Shown: positions 38,013 to 49,745, counted from the first letter of the stretch. The stretch: DNA of 64,000 nt from Shinella sp. PSBB067 (GCF_016839145.1 NZ_CP069303.1:4393001-4457000), one strand, 5' to 3'. Numbers and translations are program-made. Notes: generated by a model from the letters alone, not told the origin.

Positions 38013-39746
38013 TTGACGATTGCGCCGACTGACCGAACGGTTTCCGCAAGGGAAGCTGACAAGGACGCCGGCCGGGTCCGGGATCGCCGGCGCATGCATC
38101 ATCCGGTCGCCTTCTATCTCGTCTGCCTCATCCTCGTCGTCGTCATCCCCGCCTTCCTCTTTTCGATCGTCGTGCTGAAGCGCACCAACGAGGCGCAGGA
38201 GCGCATCTTCGAATCCCTGCTGCGCACCTCGACGGGCGCCGTCAACCGCGCCGTGGAGCGCGAGATCACCGGCATGTTCTCGACGCTCAATTTCCTGTCG
38301 ACGTCGGACAGCCTGGAGACGGGCGACTATGCGGCTCTGCACGCGCAGGCGCGCAGGGCGCTCGACGGCACGGACATCTATTTCATCGTCATCGACCAGA
38401 CGATGCGCCAGCTTCTCAACACGCGCGTGCCCTACGGCATGCCGCTGAACACGGCGTCCGAGCCGGTCTCGGCGGGGCTCGCGCTCGCGCGGGGCGAGCG
38501 CATGGTCTCCGATCTCTTCTTCGGCAGGACCGCGCAGCAATGGGTGTTCAACGTCTATCAGCCCATGCGCCTTCGTGATGGTCGCCATGTGCTGCTGACG
38601 CTGACGAAGAACGCGGAGGCGCTGCGGCGCGCGGTCAATCCCGACATCCTTTCGCCCGGCTGGAACGCGGCCGTGCTCGACACCCAGGGCACGGTCATCG
38701 TCTCGACGGACGAGAAGCAGAAGACCGGCCAGCCGTTCTTCCTGCGCGTCGTCCCCTCGCTGCGCCTCGGCGTCAGCACCATGCGCCAGGACGGCACGAA
38801 CTATCAGGTCGTGACCGAGTTCTCCTCGCTCGCCGGCTGGCGGATGATCGCCTGGGCGAAGTCCTCGGACGTGCAGGCGCCTGCCGTGTCGTCCTTGCTC
38901 TGGCTGACCATCGGCGGGTCGGTCTTCGCCATCCTCGCCGCCATCAGCGCGGCCGGCATCGCCCGCGTGCTTTCGCGCGATGTGCGCCTGCTGGCGCAGG
39001 ATGCGCGCCGGCTCGGCCGCGGCGAGCGGGTCGCGCCGCGGCCCTACGCGATTTCCGAACTCGAGACCGTCTCGCGCGCGCTCGCCGAGGCGGCGGATGC
39101 GCGGGTGAAATCGGAAAACGAGGTGCGCTTCCTGATGCGCGAGGTCGCGCACCGCTCGAAGAACCAGCTCACCGTCATCCAGGCCATGCTGAACCAGTCG
39201 GCGGCCGGTGCCGAGAATGCCGTCGATTTCGCCGAGACCTTCCGCAAGCGCGTCGCGGGCCTTGCGCGCTCGACGGACCTGATGATCGCCAACGCGACGC
39301 AGGGCGTGAACCTCGGCGAACTCGCGCGCAACCAGTTGAAGCCCTTCACGCCGGACGATGCGGGGCGCGTGCGCATCGCCGGGCCGGCGGTGCTGCTCGA
39401 TCCGCAGGCCTCGCAGACGCTCGGCATGGCGCTGCACGAACTGTCGACCAACGCCACGAAATACGGCGCGCTCGCCACCGAGGCCGGCATCGTGTCCCTG
39501 AGCTGGACGACGTCGGGCGACCATCTCGACCTCGTCTGGCGCGAAAGCCGTGCCGTGATCGACAAGGACGCCATCGCCGCGAGCCGCAAGGGGTTTGGCA
39601 GCGTGGTGCTGGAGCGCATGCTCGGCATGGCGCTCGATGCGAAGCTGGATTTCATCGTGCACGACGACGGCATAGAGTGGCGGGTGACGATCCCGCTCGC
39701 CCGCCTGCGCGACGAGGAGGCCCATCAGCCGGGCGAGGCGGGATGA
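38013..39746 (+). CDS. HWE-family sensor histidine kinase
   Basis: A protein of up to 577 residues. Two membrane helices (about residues 32-52, PVAFYLVCLILVVVIPAFLF, and 297-320) enclose a periplasmic sensor domain; a HAMP-like linker follows. The kinase core is of the HisKA_2/HWE type: H-box VAHRSKNQLTVIQAMLNQ, N-box LGMALHELSTNATKYGAL and the WRES motif, but no classical G2 box. HWE kinases feed general-stress or light signalling in rhizobia. No response regulator is next to it, so it is an orphan. The longest frame starts at TTG 38013; an ATG at 38094, just before the first helix, is an equally good start. It lies between truB and rpsO. Confidence 0.85.
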   Translation: MTIAPTDRTVSAREADKDAGRVRDRRRMHHPVAFYLVCLILVVVIPAFLFSIVVLKRTNEAQERIFESLLRTSTGAVNRAVEREITGMFSTLNFLSTSDSLETGDYAALHAQARRALDGTDIYFIVIDQTMRQLLNTRVPYGMPLNTASEPVSAGLALARGERMVSDLFFGRTAQQWVFNVYQPMRLRDGRHVLLTLTKNAEALRRAVNPDILSPGWNAAVLDTQGTVIVSTDEKQKTGQPFFLRVVPSLRLGVSTMRQDGTNYQVVTEFSSLAGWRMIAWAKSSDVQAPAVSSLLWLTIGGSVFAILAAISAAGIARVLSRDVRLLAQDARRLGRGERVAPRPYAISELETVSRALAEAADARVKSENEVRFLMREVAHRSKNQLTVIQAMLNQSAAGAENAVDFAETFRKRVAGLARSTDLMIANATQGVNLGELARNQLKPFTPDDAGRVRIAGPAVLLDPQASQTLGMALHELSTNATKYGALATEAGIVSLSWTTSGDHLDLVWRESRAVIDKDAIAASRKGFGSVVLERMLGMALDAKLDFIVHDDGIEWRVTIPLARLRDEEAHQPGEAG

Positions 39747-39960
39747 CGGCGCCGGCCCTTCCTTGGCGAAGATCTGTGTGACGGCGTTCCTGCTGCGCGC
39801 CGGGCCTGCCGGGGCCCTCGATGACGGCCCTTCCATTTCGGCAGGGAATGGTTTATAGGCACCGCCAGCAATGCGGGCCGCCCGCTTGCCTTCACGGCCA
39901 TTGCTGGACGACATCCCGGCTTTTGGCGTCCTCGGTTCTCCATTCATGAAAGGACATACG

Positions 39961-40230
39961 ATGTCGATCACTGCTGAGCGCAAGGCTGCGCTGATGAAGG
40001 AATACGCCACCAAGGAAGGCGACACCGGTTCTCCGGAAGTTCAGGTCGCGATCCTCACCGAGCGTATCAACAACCTCACCGGCCACTTCAAGGACCACAA
40101 GAAGGACAACCACTCCCGTCGTGGCCTTCTGACGCTGGTCTCCAGCCGCCGCTCGCTTCTTGACTACCTCAAGAAGAAGGACGAAGCCCGTTACAGCAAG
40201 CTGATTGCTGCCCTCGGTATTCGCCGCTAA
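39961..40230 (+). CDS. rpsO: 30S ribosomal protein S15
   Basis: An 89-residue primary 16S-binding protein. The sequence has [38 protein letters not shown] and the closing [21 protein letters not shown] in parts, all S15 signatures. The ATG at 39961 follows a GAAAGGA ribosome site; the frame is open upstream to 39871 without conservation. In many bacteria S15 represses its own translation. A strong terminator follows before pnp. Confidence 0.96.
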   Translation: MSITAERKAALMKEYATKEGDTGSPEVQVAILTERINNLTGHFKDHKKDNHSRRGLLTLVSSRRSLLDYLKKKDEARYSKLIAALGIRR

Positions 40231-40237
40231 GCAATTT

Positions 40238-40274
40238 CGGCGGGCGTTCTTCGTGAGCGCCCGCCGCTTTCTTT
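40238..40274 (+). terminator. Terminator behind rpsO
   Basis: CGGCGGGCG (from 40238) pairs with CGCCCGCCG (40258-40266), with an 11-nt loop, followed by CTTTCTTTT. It would separate most rpsO transcripts from pnp, as in E. coli. Confidence 0.85.
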
Positions 40275-40344
40275 TGCGGAGCAGACGCTTCGCCAGACGT
40301 TTCGCATGTGCCGGTTGCGACCGCCCTCGCGAAACGGTTTCTCC

Positions 40345-40440
40345 AGCAGGCCGGATGGGCCGGTCCTGCGGAACCAACCGATGACCTGTCATGGGGCAGG
40401 ATTGCAGGATGCTTCAGGCCCGTGAGAACGCGGGCCGCCT
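40345..40440 (+). promoter_or_regulatory. Structured pnp leader region
   Basis: The 313-bp gap before pnp has no gene. It holds two hairpin candidates: GCAGGCCGG/CCGGTCCTGC around 40345-40368 with one bulge, and GGCCCG (40417-40422) with CGGGCC (40431-40436). In E. coli a pnp leader hairpin cut by RNase III gives PNPase autoregulation; a similar role here is inference. Confidence 0.35.
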
Positions 40441-40543
40441 GCCGGAAGCCTCCCGCTGTCTTGCCCATGATGCGTCACGAACGCGGATAGACCACCTGCG
40501 CCTTTCGGGCGGCGGTGCGCGTATCCGCCAAGAAGGACAAGAC

Positions 40544-42685
<2,142 letters not shown>

Positions 42686-42706
42686 TCCTGTCTTCCAATA
42701 TTCGAA

Positions 42707-42740
42707 GGGGGCGCGGAGCGGCACGTTCCGCGCCCCTTTC
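42707..42740 (+). terminator. Terminator behind pnp
   Basis: GGGGCGCGGA (42707-42716) pairs perfectly with TCCGCGCCCC (42727-42736), followed by TTTCCTTT. It stands 39 bp before the methyltransferase start. Confidence 0.85.
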
Positions 42741-42778
42741 CTTTGATCGACACACGCACCGCCCGCCGAAAGCCAGCC

Positions 42779-43795
42779 ATGACCCGCGAAGCCCTCAAGA
42801 CCCTGTTCCATCCCTTTGCCTCCGGTACGCTCGCCATGCCGGGCGAGGGCGAACGCTACCTCTTCCTCGGTGCAGAAGCCGGCCAGCGTCCGCCGGAAGG
42901 CTTTGGCGCGGCCCTTGAGGCCGTGCAGCCGCTTCGCTCGCTCTATCGCGGGCTGGAGGCCATGCGCGTGCCGGTCACGCCGCTGGTCGAAGGCGAGGAC
43001 TATGACGGCGCGCTCATCCTGATCAACAAGCACAAGGGCGAGAACGAGAACCGCATCGCCGAGGCGCTGCGCCGCGTGCGGACGGGTGGCCTGATCGTCG
43101 TCGCCGGCGGCAAGGAAGACGGCGTGCAGTCCATGCGCAAGCGCCTCGACCAGCTCGGCCTGACCGGCGATTCCATGCCGAAATACCATGGCATCGCCAT
43201 CTGGTTCGCCCGCCCCGAGGATCCGGCAGCGGCGATTGCCAAGCTGGCGGCCAAGCCGGTGCGCATCGTCGGCCGCTTCACGGCCACGCCGGGCATGTTC
43301 TCGCATGACCGGATCGACGAGGGTTCCGAGCTGCTCGCCACCCGCATCCCGGAAGATTTCCACGGCCATGCCGCCGATTTCGGCGCCGGCTGGGGCTACC
43401 TTTCGGTCATGCTCGGCGGCCGCGCGCCGCAGGCCAAGGGCATCGACCTCTTCGAGGCGCATTACGAGGCGCTGGAAGCGGCGAAGGAAAACATGGCGGA
43501 GAACTGCCCGAACGTTCCGGCCCGCTTCTACTGGTTCGACCTGACGGCCGAGGCGCCGCGCGACCATTACGACCTTATCGTCATGAATCCGCCCTTCCAT
43601 GAGGGCCACGCCGCGGATCACGGCCTTGGTGCCGGGATGATCCGCATGGCGGCGAAATCGCTGAAGTCCGGCGGTCGGCTGCTGATGGTGGCCAATCGCG
43701 GCCTGCCCTACGAGCCCGTCCTGACGGAAGCCTTCAAGGAAAGCGGGGAAGTCTGCCGCAACGCCCGCTTCAAGGTGCTGTGGGGCCGGCGCTGA
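42779..43795 (+). CDS. Class I SAM-dependent methyltransferase, RsmC-like
   Basis: A 338-residue protein with two Rossmann-like halves. The second half has the SAM-binding ADFGAGWGYLSVMLGGR and the amino-methyltransferase catalytic motif IVMNPPFHEGH, followed by GGRLLMVANRGLPYEP. This is the RsmC/RlmG type that makes m2G in rRNA (G1207 of 16S in E. coli); the first half is a degenerate copy (LINKHKGENENRIAEAL). The ATG at 42779 is used, as an upstream TTG at 42743 falls in the terminator region. The exact target base is inferred from the family. Confidence 0.85.
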   Translation: MTREALKTLFHPFASGTLAMPGEGERYLFLGAEAGQRPPEGFGAALEAVQPLRSLYRGLEAMRVPVTPLVEGEDYDGALILINKHKGENENRIAEALRRVRTGGLIVVAGGKEDGVQSMRKRLDQLGLTGDSMPKYHGIAIWFARPEDPAAAIAKLAAKPVRIVGRFTATPGMFSHDRIDEGSELLATRIPEDFHGHAADFGAGWGYLSVMLGGRAPQAKGIDLFEAHYEALEAAKENMAENCPNVPARFYWFDLTAEAPRDHYDLIVMNPPFHEGHAADHGLGAGMIRMAAKSLKSGGRLLMVANRGLPYEPVLTEAFKESGEVCRNARFKVLWGRR

Positions 43796-43895
43796 CAGCG
43801 CGCCCGCGCACGCTCAGGGCGGATTGACGCAGCGGATTGCCAACGATCCAAAAGAGGTTCACCATCTCCAAAGCGTACCGTTCCGGAGATCAGCA

Positions 43896-44123
43896 ATGGC
43901 TTTTGGACCTGCAAGACCGCCGATGATGGAAGATGTGGCGGAAGTCATCGCGAAGGACATGAAGGAAGGGGAGGGGCATACGCCGACCTCCGAGGTGCCG
44001 GTCGCCTTTCTCAGGCGCGGCGCCGCCGGCAAGGGGCTGGAGATGAACAGCCGCGTGCGCATGCTGCTCACCGGCATCCTCGCCGCCGTGATCCTGCTCG
44101 TCGTCGTGCTCATGGCGCTTTGA
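43896..44123 (+). CDS. Small single-helix membrane protein
   Basis: A 75-residue protein with a polar, acidic front (MMEDVAEVIAKDMKEGEGH) and one C-terminal helix (about residues 52-74, VRMLLTGILAAVILLVVVLM). This is the layout of a tail-anchored or C-terminally anchored inner-membrane peptide. ATG 43896 lies nine bases after a GGAG. It is followed by a terminator and faces fabI. No function is recognised. Confidence 0.6.
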   Translation: MAFGPARPPMMEDVAEVIAKDMKEGEGHTPTSEVPVAFLRRGAAGKGLEMNSRVRMLLTGILAAVILLVVVLMAL

Positions 44124-44136
44124 GGGGCAGGAGGAG

Positions 44137-44171
44137 ACGGCGCGAAGCGTCGGGCCTCGCGCCGTATTTTC
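44137..44171 (+). terminator. Terminator between the small membrane protein and fabI
   Basis: ACGGCGCGA (44137-44145) and TCGCGCCGT (44157-44165) make a perfect 9-bp stem, followed by ATTTTCC. The U-tract favours the plus-strand transcript; the stem lies next to the fabI stop and may also help the minus transcript. Confidence 0.8.
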
Positions 44172-44987
44172 CTATTCGCTGTCCGCCTTGGCCAGACGCT
44201 CCAGCGTCGGCATGGAGGTGATGTTGTAGCCGGCGTCCACATAGTGGATTTCGCCCGTCACGCCGCTCGAAAGGTCGGAGAGCAGGTAGAGCGCCGAATT
44301 GCCGACGTCCTCGATGGTGACGGTGCGGCGGAGCGGGGCATTCTTCTGCTGCCAGGAGAGCATGGCGCGCGCATCCGAAATGCCGGCGCCCGCAAGCGTG
44401 CGGATCGGGCCGGCGGAGATCGCGTTGACGCGGATGCCCTGCGGACCGTAGTCGCCGGCAAGGTAGCGCACGGAGGCTTCCAGCGCGGCCTTGGCAACGC
44501 CCATGACATTGTAGTTCGGCATGATGCGCACCGAGCCGCCATAGGTGAGCGTCAGCATCGCGCCACCGTCGGTCATCAGGCCGGCGGCCCGCTTGGCGAT
44601 CTCCGTGAAGGAGAAGCACGAGATCACCATCGTGCGCGAGAAGTTGTCGCGCGAGGTGTCGGCATAAAGGCCCTTCAGTTCGTTCTTGTCGGAAAAACCG
44701 ATGGCGTGCACGACGAAGTCGAGCCTGCCCCACTTTTCCCCGATCGCCTCGATCGCCGCATCCACCGATGCGATGTCCTCGACATCGCAGGGAATGACGA
44801 AATCCGAGCCGAGCTCGGCGGCGAGCGGCTTCACGCGCTTGCCGAGCGCTTCGCCCTGATAGGTGAAGGCGAGTTCGGCGCCGGCGCCCGCAAGCTTCTG
44901 GGCGATGCCCCAGGCGATGGAATGGTTGTTCGCGACCCCCATGATGAGGCCGCGCTTGCCGTTCATGATCCCCGTCATTGACGTCAT
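44172..44987 (-). CDS. fabI: Enoyl-[acyl-carrier-protein] reductase (NADH)
   Basis: A 271-residue SDR-type enoyl-ACP reductase, the last step of each fatty acid elongation cycle and the triclosan target. It shows the FabI nucleotide motif [36 protein letters not shown], and the active-site Tyr-x6-Lys in [14 protein letters not shown], then [18 protein letters not shown]. Its start overlaps the fabB stop by an ATGA junction, so it is the last gene of the fabA-fabB-fabI operon. Confidence 0.95.
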   Translation of the reverse strand: MTSMTGIMNGKRGLIMGVANNHSIAWGIAQKLAGAGAELAFTYQGEALGKRVKPLAAELGSDFVIPCDVEDIASVDAAIEAIGEKWGRLDFVVHAIGFSDKNELKGLYADTSRDNFSRTMVISCFSFTEIAKRAAGLMTDGGAMLTLTYGGSVRIMPNYNVMGVAKAALEASVRYLAGDYGPQGIRVNAISAGPIRTLAGAGISDARAMLSWQQKNAPLRRTVTIEDVGNSALYLLSDLSSGVTGEIHYVDAGYNITSMPTLERLAKADSE

Positions 44988-46207
44988 CCGTTGTGGCGCT
45001 GGAAGACCAGCGTGGCGTTCGTACCGCCGAAGCCGAAGGAATTGGAGAGAACCGTGTCGATCTTGGCATTGTCGATGCGCTTGCGCACGATCGGAACGCC
45101 TTCGAATTCCGGGTCCAGTTCGGTGATGTGCGCGCTTTCGCCGATGAAGCCGGCCTGCATCATCAGGAGGCCGTAGATCGATTCTTGCACGCCCGCCGCG
45201 CCGAGCGAATGGCCGGTCAGCGACTTGGTCGACTGGATGTGCGGGATCTTGTCGCCGAAGACCTCGCGGATCGCGCCGATCTCCTTCGAGTCGCCGACGG
45301 GCGTCGAGGTGCCGTGCGTGTTGATGTAGTCGACATCGCCCTTCACGGTGGCGAGCGCCTGGCGCATGCAGCGCACCGCGCCTTCGCCCGAGGGGGCCAC
45401 CATGTCGTAGCCGTCCGAGGTCGCGCCGTAGCCGACGATTTCCGCGTAGATCTTCGCGCCGCGGGCCTTGGCGTGCTCCAGTTCTTCAAGGACGAGGACG
45501 CCCGCGCCGCCGGCGATGACGAAGCCGTCGCGGCTGATGTCATAGGCGCGCGAGGCCGTCGCCGGCGTGTCGTTGTACTTGGAGGACATGGCGCCCATGG
45601 CGTCGAAGAGGTTCGACATGGTCCAGTCGAGGTCCTCGTGGCCGCCGGCGAACATGATGTCCTGCTTGCCCCACTGGATCATTTCCGCGGCATTGCCGAT
45701 GCAGTGCGCCGAGGTCGAGCAGGCCGACGAGATGGAATAGTTGACGCCGTGGATCTTGAACCAGGTGGCGAGCGTCGCCGAGGCCGTCGACGACATCGCC
45801 TTCGGCACCGCGAAGGGGCCGATGCGCTTGGGCGAGTTGTTCTTGATGGTGATCTCGGCCGCCTCGATCAGCGTGCGGGTGGAAGGTCCGCCCGACCCCA
45901 TGATGATGCCGGCGCGCGGGTTGGCCGAGTAGTCGGATTCTTCGAGGCCCGAATCGGCGATCGCCTGCTTCATCGCGACGTGGTTCCACGCACCGCCCTG
46001 CGAGAGGAAGCGGGCCGCGCGGCGGTCGACGAGGTCGGTCGTGTCGATGTTCGGCGAACCCCAGACCTGGCACTTGAAGCCGTGGTCGGCGAAATCCTGC
46101 GAGAAGCTGATGCCGGAGCGCGCGTCGCGCAGCGATGCCGTCACTTCGTCCGCATTGTTCCCGATGGAGGATACGACCCCCAGACCCGTGACAACTACCC
46201 GTCTCAT
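44984..46207 (-). CDS. fabB: Beta-ketoacyl-ACP synthase I
   Basis: A 407-residue condensing enzyme of unsaturated fatty acid synthesis. It starts [20 protein letters not shown]. The Cys-His-His triad is visible as [18 protein letters not shown] (Cys), [17 protein letters not shown] (His) and [15 protein letters not shown] (His). It elongates the cis-3-decenoyl product made by FabA, and the two genes are always adjacent where this pathway exists. fabA lies 64 bp upstream and fabI overlaps its end. Confidence 0.95.
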   Translation of the reverse strand: MRRVVVTGLGVVSSIGNNADEVTASLRDARSGISFSQDFADHGFKCQVWGSPNIDTTDLVDRRAARFLSQGGAWNHVAMKQAIADSGLEESDYSANPRAGIIMGSGGPSTRTLIEAAEITIKNNSPKRIGPFAVPKAMSSTASATLATWFKIHGVNYSISSACSTSAHCIGNAAEMIQWGKQDIMFAGGHEDLDWTMSNLFDAMGAMSSKYNDTPATASRAYDISRDGFVIAGGAGVLVLEELEHAKARGAKIYAEIVGYGATSDGYDMVAPSGEGAVRCMRQALATVKGDVDYINTHGTSTPVGDSKEIGAIREVFGDKIPHIQSTKSLTGHSLGAAGVQESIYGLLMMQAGFIGESAHITELDPEFEGVPIVRKRIDNAKIDTVLSNSFGFGGTNATLVFQRHNG

Positions 46208-46271
46208 ATTCCTGACCTTTTCTTGAACGTCTCGTGGCGGGGGCGGCGTGCCGCCCCCGAGGCTTTCCGCC

Positions 46272-46799
46272 TCAGGCTTCCTTGTCCTTCGACAGGCCGA
46301 CGCGCAGGTCGCTCGCCTGGTAGATGGTCTCGCCGTCGGCCTTCAGCCAGCCGTCCGCCGTGCCGAGCACGAGGCGGCCGCGCATGACGCGCTTGAAGTC
46401 GATGCCGTATTCGAGGAGCTTCGTGTCCGGGCGGACCATGCCCTTGAACTTCACTTCGCCGGTGGAGAGCGCCATGCCGCGGCCGGGCTCGCCGAGCCAG
46501 CCGAGAAAGAAGCCGGTGAGCTGCCACATGCCGTCGAGGCCGAGGCAGCCCGGCATGATCGGGTTGCCCTGGAAGTGACAGGGGAAGTACCAGTCGTCCG
46601 GCTTCACGTCGTATTCGGCGCGGATATAGCCCTTGTCGAAGGCGCCGCCCGTTTCGGAAATGTCGGTGATGCGGTGGACCATCAGCATCGGCGGCAGAGG
46701 AAGCTGCGCATTGCCCGGGCCGAAAAGCTCGCCGCGGCCGCAGGCCAGGATTTCCTCATAGTTGTAGCTGGATTGCCTGGTCGTCATCGATTGTCTCAT
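46272..46799 (-). CDS. fabA: 3-hydroxydecanoyl-ACP dehydratase/isomerase
   Basis: A 175-residue hot-dog-fold enzyme that dehydrates 3-hydroxydecanoyl-ACP and isomerises the double bond, the branch point to unsaturated fatty acids. The catalytic His and Asp are in [20 protein letters not shown], and the front has [20 protein letters not shown]. It is the first gene of the fab operon, divergent from irr across a 300-bp region, as seen in other rhizobia. Confidence 0.95.
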   Translation of the reverse strand: MRQSMTTRQSSYNYEEILACGRGELFGPGNAQLPLPPMLMVHRITDISETGGAFDKGYIRAEYDVKPDDWYFPCHFQGNPIMPGCLGLDGMWQLTGFFLGWLGEPGRGMALSTGEVKFKGMVRPDTKLLEYGIDFKRVMRGRLVLGTADGWLKADGETIYQASDLRVGLSKDKEA

Positions 46800-47024
46800 C
46801 CCCGGTCTGTATTCGCTTCGTCAGCGATAGATTTAGAGGAGGTGCGGTGCGAATTGAAGCACCCCGCGCCGTCCCATTTTGTCGCCGCACCCGGCACGGG
46901 CGCGACATTAATTCAGCAGTTCGCATACATGATGCGTGCGGTGACAGCCAGCGCAAATTGCCGTGAAGCGGGCGAAGGCCCCGGTTTTCCGCATGTTGCG
47001 CGCCCTTTGCGCGTCGTAATCCTA

Positions 47025-47053
47025 TTGAATACCGGCAACGCTAAAGTTATATC
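47025..47053 (+). promoter_or_regulatory. Promoter of irr
   Basis: TTGAAT (47025-47030), 17 bp, TATATC (47048-47053). The predicted start near 47060 leaves only six bases before ATG 47066, which favours ATG 47102 as the real irr start. I found no clear Irr (ICE) box in the gap between fabA and irr. Confidence 0.6.
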
Positions 47054-47101
47054 GAAAGTTCAAGAATGTTGTTCAAGGCCAGACAAGCGGATCCGTCGCC
47101 C

Positions 47102-47521
47102 ATGACGCATGCACATGAATTGCCCATCGAGGAGCGCCTGCGCCACTCCGGCCTGCGCCCGACGCGCCAGCGTGTGGCCCTTGCCGACCTGCTGTTCGCC
47201 AAGGGCGACCGGCACCTGACGGTGGAGGAACTGCACGAGGAAGCCGTCACCGCCGGCGTCCCGGTCTCGCTTGCAACCGTCTACAACACGCTGCACCAGT
47301 TCACGGAGGCCGGCCTCATCCGGGTTCTGGCCGTCGAAAGCTCGAAGACCTATTTCGACACCAACGTGTCGGATCATCACCATTTCTTCGTGGAGGGCGA
47401 GAACCACGTCCTCGACATTCCCGTGAGCAACATCGCCATCGGCAACCTGCCGGAACCGCCCGAAGGCATGGAGATCGCGCATGTCGACGTGATCATCCGC
47501 CTGCGTCCGCGCCGCGGCTGA
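47102..47521 (+). CDS. irr: Fur-family iron response regulator Irr
   Basis: A 139-residue Fur-superfamily transcription factor. It has a winged-helix domain (HSGLRPTRQRVALADLLF, VSLATVYNTLHQFTEAGLI) and the Irr metal/haem site SDHHHFFVEGENHVLDIP. It lacks the N-terminal GCPWHD haem motif of Bradyrhizobium Irr, as Rhizobium-type Irr does. It represses haem synthesis and controls iron uptake when haem is low. An in-frame ATG at 47066 is possible, but the promoter argues for 47102. The placement divergent from fabA is usual for rhizobial irr. Confidence 0.93.
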   Translation: MTHAHELPIEERLRHSGLRPTRQRVALADLLFAKGDRHLTVEELHEEAVTAGVPVSLATVYNTLHQFTEAGLIRVLAVESSKTYFDTNVSDHHHFFVEGENHVLDIPVSNIAIGNLPEPPEGMEIAHVDVIIRLRPRRG

Positions 47522-47530
47522 TTTGTCCCG

Positions 47531-48166
47531 TTACATAACGTCGTCCGGATGCCGCCCCGGCCGCGGCCGGTAGACCGGAAAGCGCCAGCCGAAGCGCAGC
47601 GCCCCGCCGCGCACGATGAAGGCCGCGCCGATGCCGATGGCCGAGGCCGCCCAGAGCGGCGCGCCGGCGACCGTCGCCGCCGTGAAGGCGGCAGCGCCGA
47701 TGAGCGCTGCGGTGATGTAGATCTCCGGCCTCAGCAGCACCGAAGGCTCGTTCGCCAGCAGATCGCGGATGATGCCGCCGAAGCTTGCCGTCAACACGCC
47801 GGTGGTGATCGCGACGGTCGGCGAGCCGGTCGCCGCATAGCCCTTGGCCGCGCCCATCACGCAATAGGCCGACACGCCCATGGCATCGAGCCAGAGCAGC
47901 AGCCGGTAGCGCGACTCGATGCGGTGCGCGAGTACGAAGACGATCAGCGCCACCGCCACGCAGACGATGAGATAGGTCGGGTTCACCACCCAGAAGACCG
48001 GCGTCGCGCCGAGGATCACGTCGCGGAACGTGCCGCCGCCGATGCCGGTCGCCGCGGCAAGGAACAGGAAGCCGATGATGTCGAGCTGCTTGCGCGAGGC
48101 CGAAAGCGCGCCGGTCGCGGCAAAGACCGCAACGCCCGTGTAATCCAGCAGTTCAAGGATCGTCAC
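47531..48166 (-). CDS. TRIC/UPF0126-family cation channel protein
   Basis: A 211-residue membrane protein made of two homologous three-helix halves plus a final helix, the UPF0126/TRIC (YicG) fold. Conserved glycine motifs at the ends of each half are visible as TGIGGGTFRDVILG and TASFGGIIRDLLANE. Bacterial TRIC channels pass potassium or other monovalent ions; some relatives carry glycine. The frame is open to 48268 but the GTG at 48166, behind AAGGGGAAAG, starts right at the first conserved helix (VTILELLDYTGVAVFA). It converges with irr. Confidence 0.88.
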   Translation of the reverse strand: MTILELLDYTGVAVFAATGALSASRKQLDIIGFLFLAAATGIGGGTFRDVILGATPVFWVVNPTYLIVCVAVALIVFVLAHRIESRYRLLLWLDAMGVSAYCVMGAAKGYAATGSPTVAITTGVLTASFGGIIRDLLANEPSVLLRPEIYITAALIGAAAFTAATVAGAPLWAASAIGIGAAFIVRGGALRFGWRFPVYRPRPGRHPDDVM

Positions 48167-48212
48167 GTCTTTCCCCTTCTCGCGCGGTCCTGCCGAGGCC
48201 AAGCCTCGCGTC

Positions 48213-48272
48213 AGCTTTGCCGCATAAAGCTGTTCCCGCAAAATGCGCAGCGGTTTTGCGTACAGCAAAGCT
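48213..48272. repeat. 60-bp nested inverted repeat in the gap before TRIC
   Basis: AGCTTTGC (48213-48220) pairs with GCAAAGCT (48265-48272), and inside CGCAAAA (48237-48243) pairs with TTTTGCG (48254-48260). GCGGTTTTGCG segments recur in rhizobial intergenic repeats; a partial copy (GGCGGTTTTGCGTCCGGAAC) is seen near 22902. It lies between two divergent genes. Confidence 0.45.
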
Positions 48273-48355
48273 GGCGTGCCCGCGCGGCAGAATCACGCCG
48301 CGCGCCGCCCCGGCCGCATAATGACCGAATCGCCCGCCATGGAAAGGTTTGAGAG

Positions 48356-48829
48356 ATGGCCATCCGCATGAGTTTCCTCGCGCTCCTCTCCGCCGCCCTC
48401 GTCGCGGCCGCCACGCCCGCCCGCGCGGCCGAGCTCGTGCCGGACGCCATGGCGGCCGTGCAGGCGGAGGTGTCCGGCCGCTGCAAGACGGCCATCTACG
48501 GCGAGGACTTCGCCGACAATGTCGACTTCAACAACGACCGTCTCGTGGATGCCATCTTCAATCTGGGCGCGGTCAATTGCGACGGCGTGCCCGGCGGGCT
48601 CTGCGGCAATGTCGGCTGCCCGCACGAATTCTACATCCGCGTGGCGGAAGGCGGCTATTTCCTCGCCGCCACGGCCGATCTCTACGGCTACGAGATGAAG
48701 AAGCGCTTCGGCAACATGGTGCTGGAGCTGAAGGCCAATGCCGCAAGCTGCGGGCGCGATGACGACGAATACTGCACCATGACCATCCGCGTGCGGAACA
48801 CGCGCTTCGAGACCATCTCGAAGAAGTGA
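48356..48829 (+). CDS. Secreted hypothetical protein
   Basis: A 157-residue protein with a signal peptide (residues 1-25, ending ARAAEL). The mature part has six cysteines (SGRCKTAIYG, NCDGVPGGLCGNVGCPHEF, SCGRDDDEYCTM), which suggests disulfide bonds in the periplasm. The region GGYFLAATADLYGYEMKKRF is amphipathic. I recognise no domain. It runs toward the convergent YdcF gene and seems monocistronic. Confidence 0.7.
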   Translation: MAIRMSFLALLSAALVAAATPARAAELVPDAMAAVQAEVSGRCKTAIYGEDFADNVDFNNDRLVDAIFNLGAVNCDGVPGGLCGNVGCPHEFYIRVAEGGYFLAATADLYGYEMKKRFGNMVLELKANAASCGRDDDEYCTMTIRVRNTRFETISKK

Positions 48830-48832
48830 TCC

Positions 48833-49624
48833 CTACTGCGGCAGGAATGTGTGGGTCCGGCCCGCGAGGTAATAGAACAGGAGGCCCGTCCATTCGCGCA
48901 GCGCCGTCGTCATCAACTGGCTGTTGGCCGACGGCTGGGTGAAGTCGAGCCCGAGGCCGGCGCGTCCGCTCGTGCGGTAATCCGTCGGCCACGGCCGCAC
49001 CGCAAGTCCGAGCTTGCGGAAGAGCCCCACCGAGCGCGGCATGTGGAAGGCCGAGGTCACCAGCAGGCAGTCCTGCAGGCCGTTCGCGGCAAGAAGCGCC
49101 CCGGTATTGCCGGCATTCTCGAACGTATCGCGGGAGCCCTCTTCCCGGATCAGCCGGGTGGCGGCAACGCCGAACGCCTCGAAGAAGCGCGCGCCGACCA
49201 CGGCATCCCCCTCATAAGCGCCGCTGAACGACCCGTCGCCGCCGGAAATCAGGATGCGCGCCTCGGGGAATTCCCGCGCCAGCCGCAGCGTCTCGACGAA
49301 ACGGTCGCCGGCCTGGGTCATCTCGAAGCCGCCGCGCGCCGCGATGATCTCCGATTCGAACCCGCCGCCGAGCGTGATGATGCAGGCCGGGCTGCTCCCT
49401 GCGAGGTCCGCCCGGGGAATACGGTCCTCCAGCACCTGCAGCAGGACCGCGCCGGTCGAGGTGAACAGCGTCAGGAAGAGGACGATCGCGGCCGCCGCGC
49501 TCGCCAGCGTCCGGATGCGGCCCCAGCGCAGCCAGCCCGCGACGAGGCCGATGACGAGGAGCAGGAAGGCGAGCGAAAGCGGCTGGGTGAGAAGCCAGAA
49601 GATCTTCGAAATGTAGAACGTCAC
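48833..49624 (-). CDS. YdcF/ElyC-family (DUF218) membrane protein
   Basis: A 263-residue protein with two N-terminal helices (about residues 8-35 and 38-60) and a C-terminal DUF218 domain: CIITLGGGFESEIIAARG, ARILISGGDGSFSG, ALLAANGLQDCLLVTSAFHMPRSVGLF in parts, and RPWPTDYRTS. The YdcF/SanA/ElyC group takes part in envelope maintenance, including undecaprenyl-phosphate metabolism and vancomycin resistance in E. coli; the reaction is not established. It starts at ATG 49624. Confidence 0.85.
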   Translation of the reverse strand: MTFYISKIFWLLTQPLSLAFLLLVIGLVAGWLRWGRIRTLASAAAAIVLFLTLFTSTGAVLLQVLEDRIPRADLAGSSPACIITLGGGFESEIIAARGGFEMTQAGDRFVETLRLAREFPEARILISGGDGSFSGAYEGDAVVGARFFEAFGVAATRLIREEGSRDTFENAGNTGALLAANGLQDCLLVTSAFHMPRSVGLFRKLGLAVRPWPTDYRTSGRAGLGLDFTQPSANSQLMTTALREWTGLLFYYLAGRTHTFLPQ

Positions 49625-49719
49625 GTCTTGCTCCTCCTGCCCCTGCCGTCACGTGCCTTCGCCGAGACTGCCGTGCCGCAGATAGAGGATGCCCGTGGCA
49701 AGCGCAATGCGGCGAGGCG

Positions 49720-49745
49720 GGAACTTTCGCGGCCGCTCCGCCATT
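49720..49745 (+). promoter_or_regulatory. Candidate EcfG/RpoE2 general-stress promoter
   Basis: GGAAC (49720-49724), 19 bp, TT (49744-49745) matches the rhizobial GGAAC-N18/19-TT pattern. It is 30 bp upstream of the DUF2934 gene, a class often under general-stress control. An adjacent perfect inverted repeat CCATTCAT-GACG-ATGAATGG (49741-49760) overlaps the start site. Confidence 0.5.
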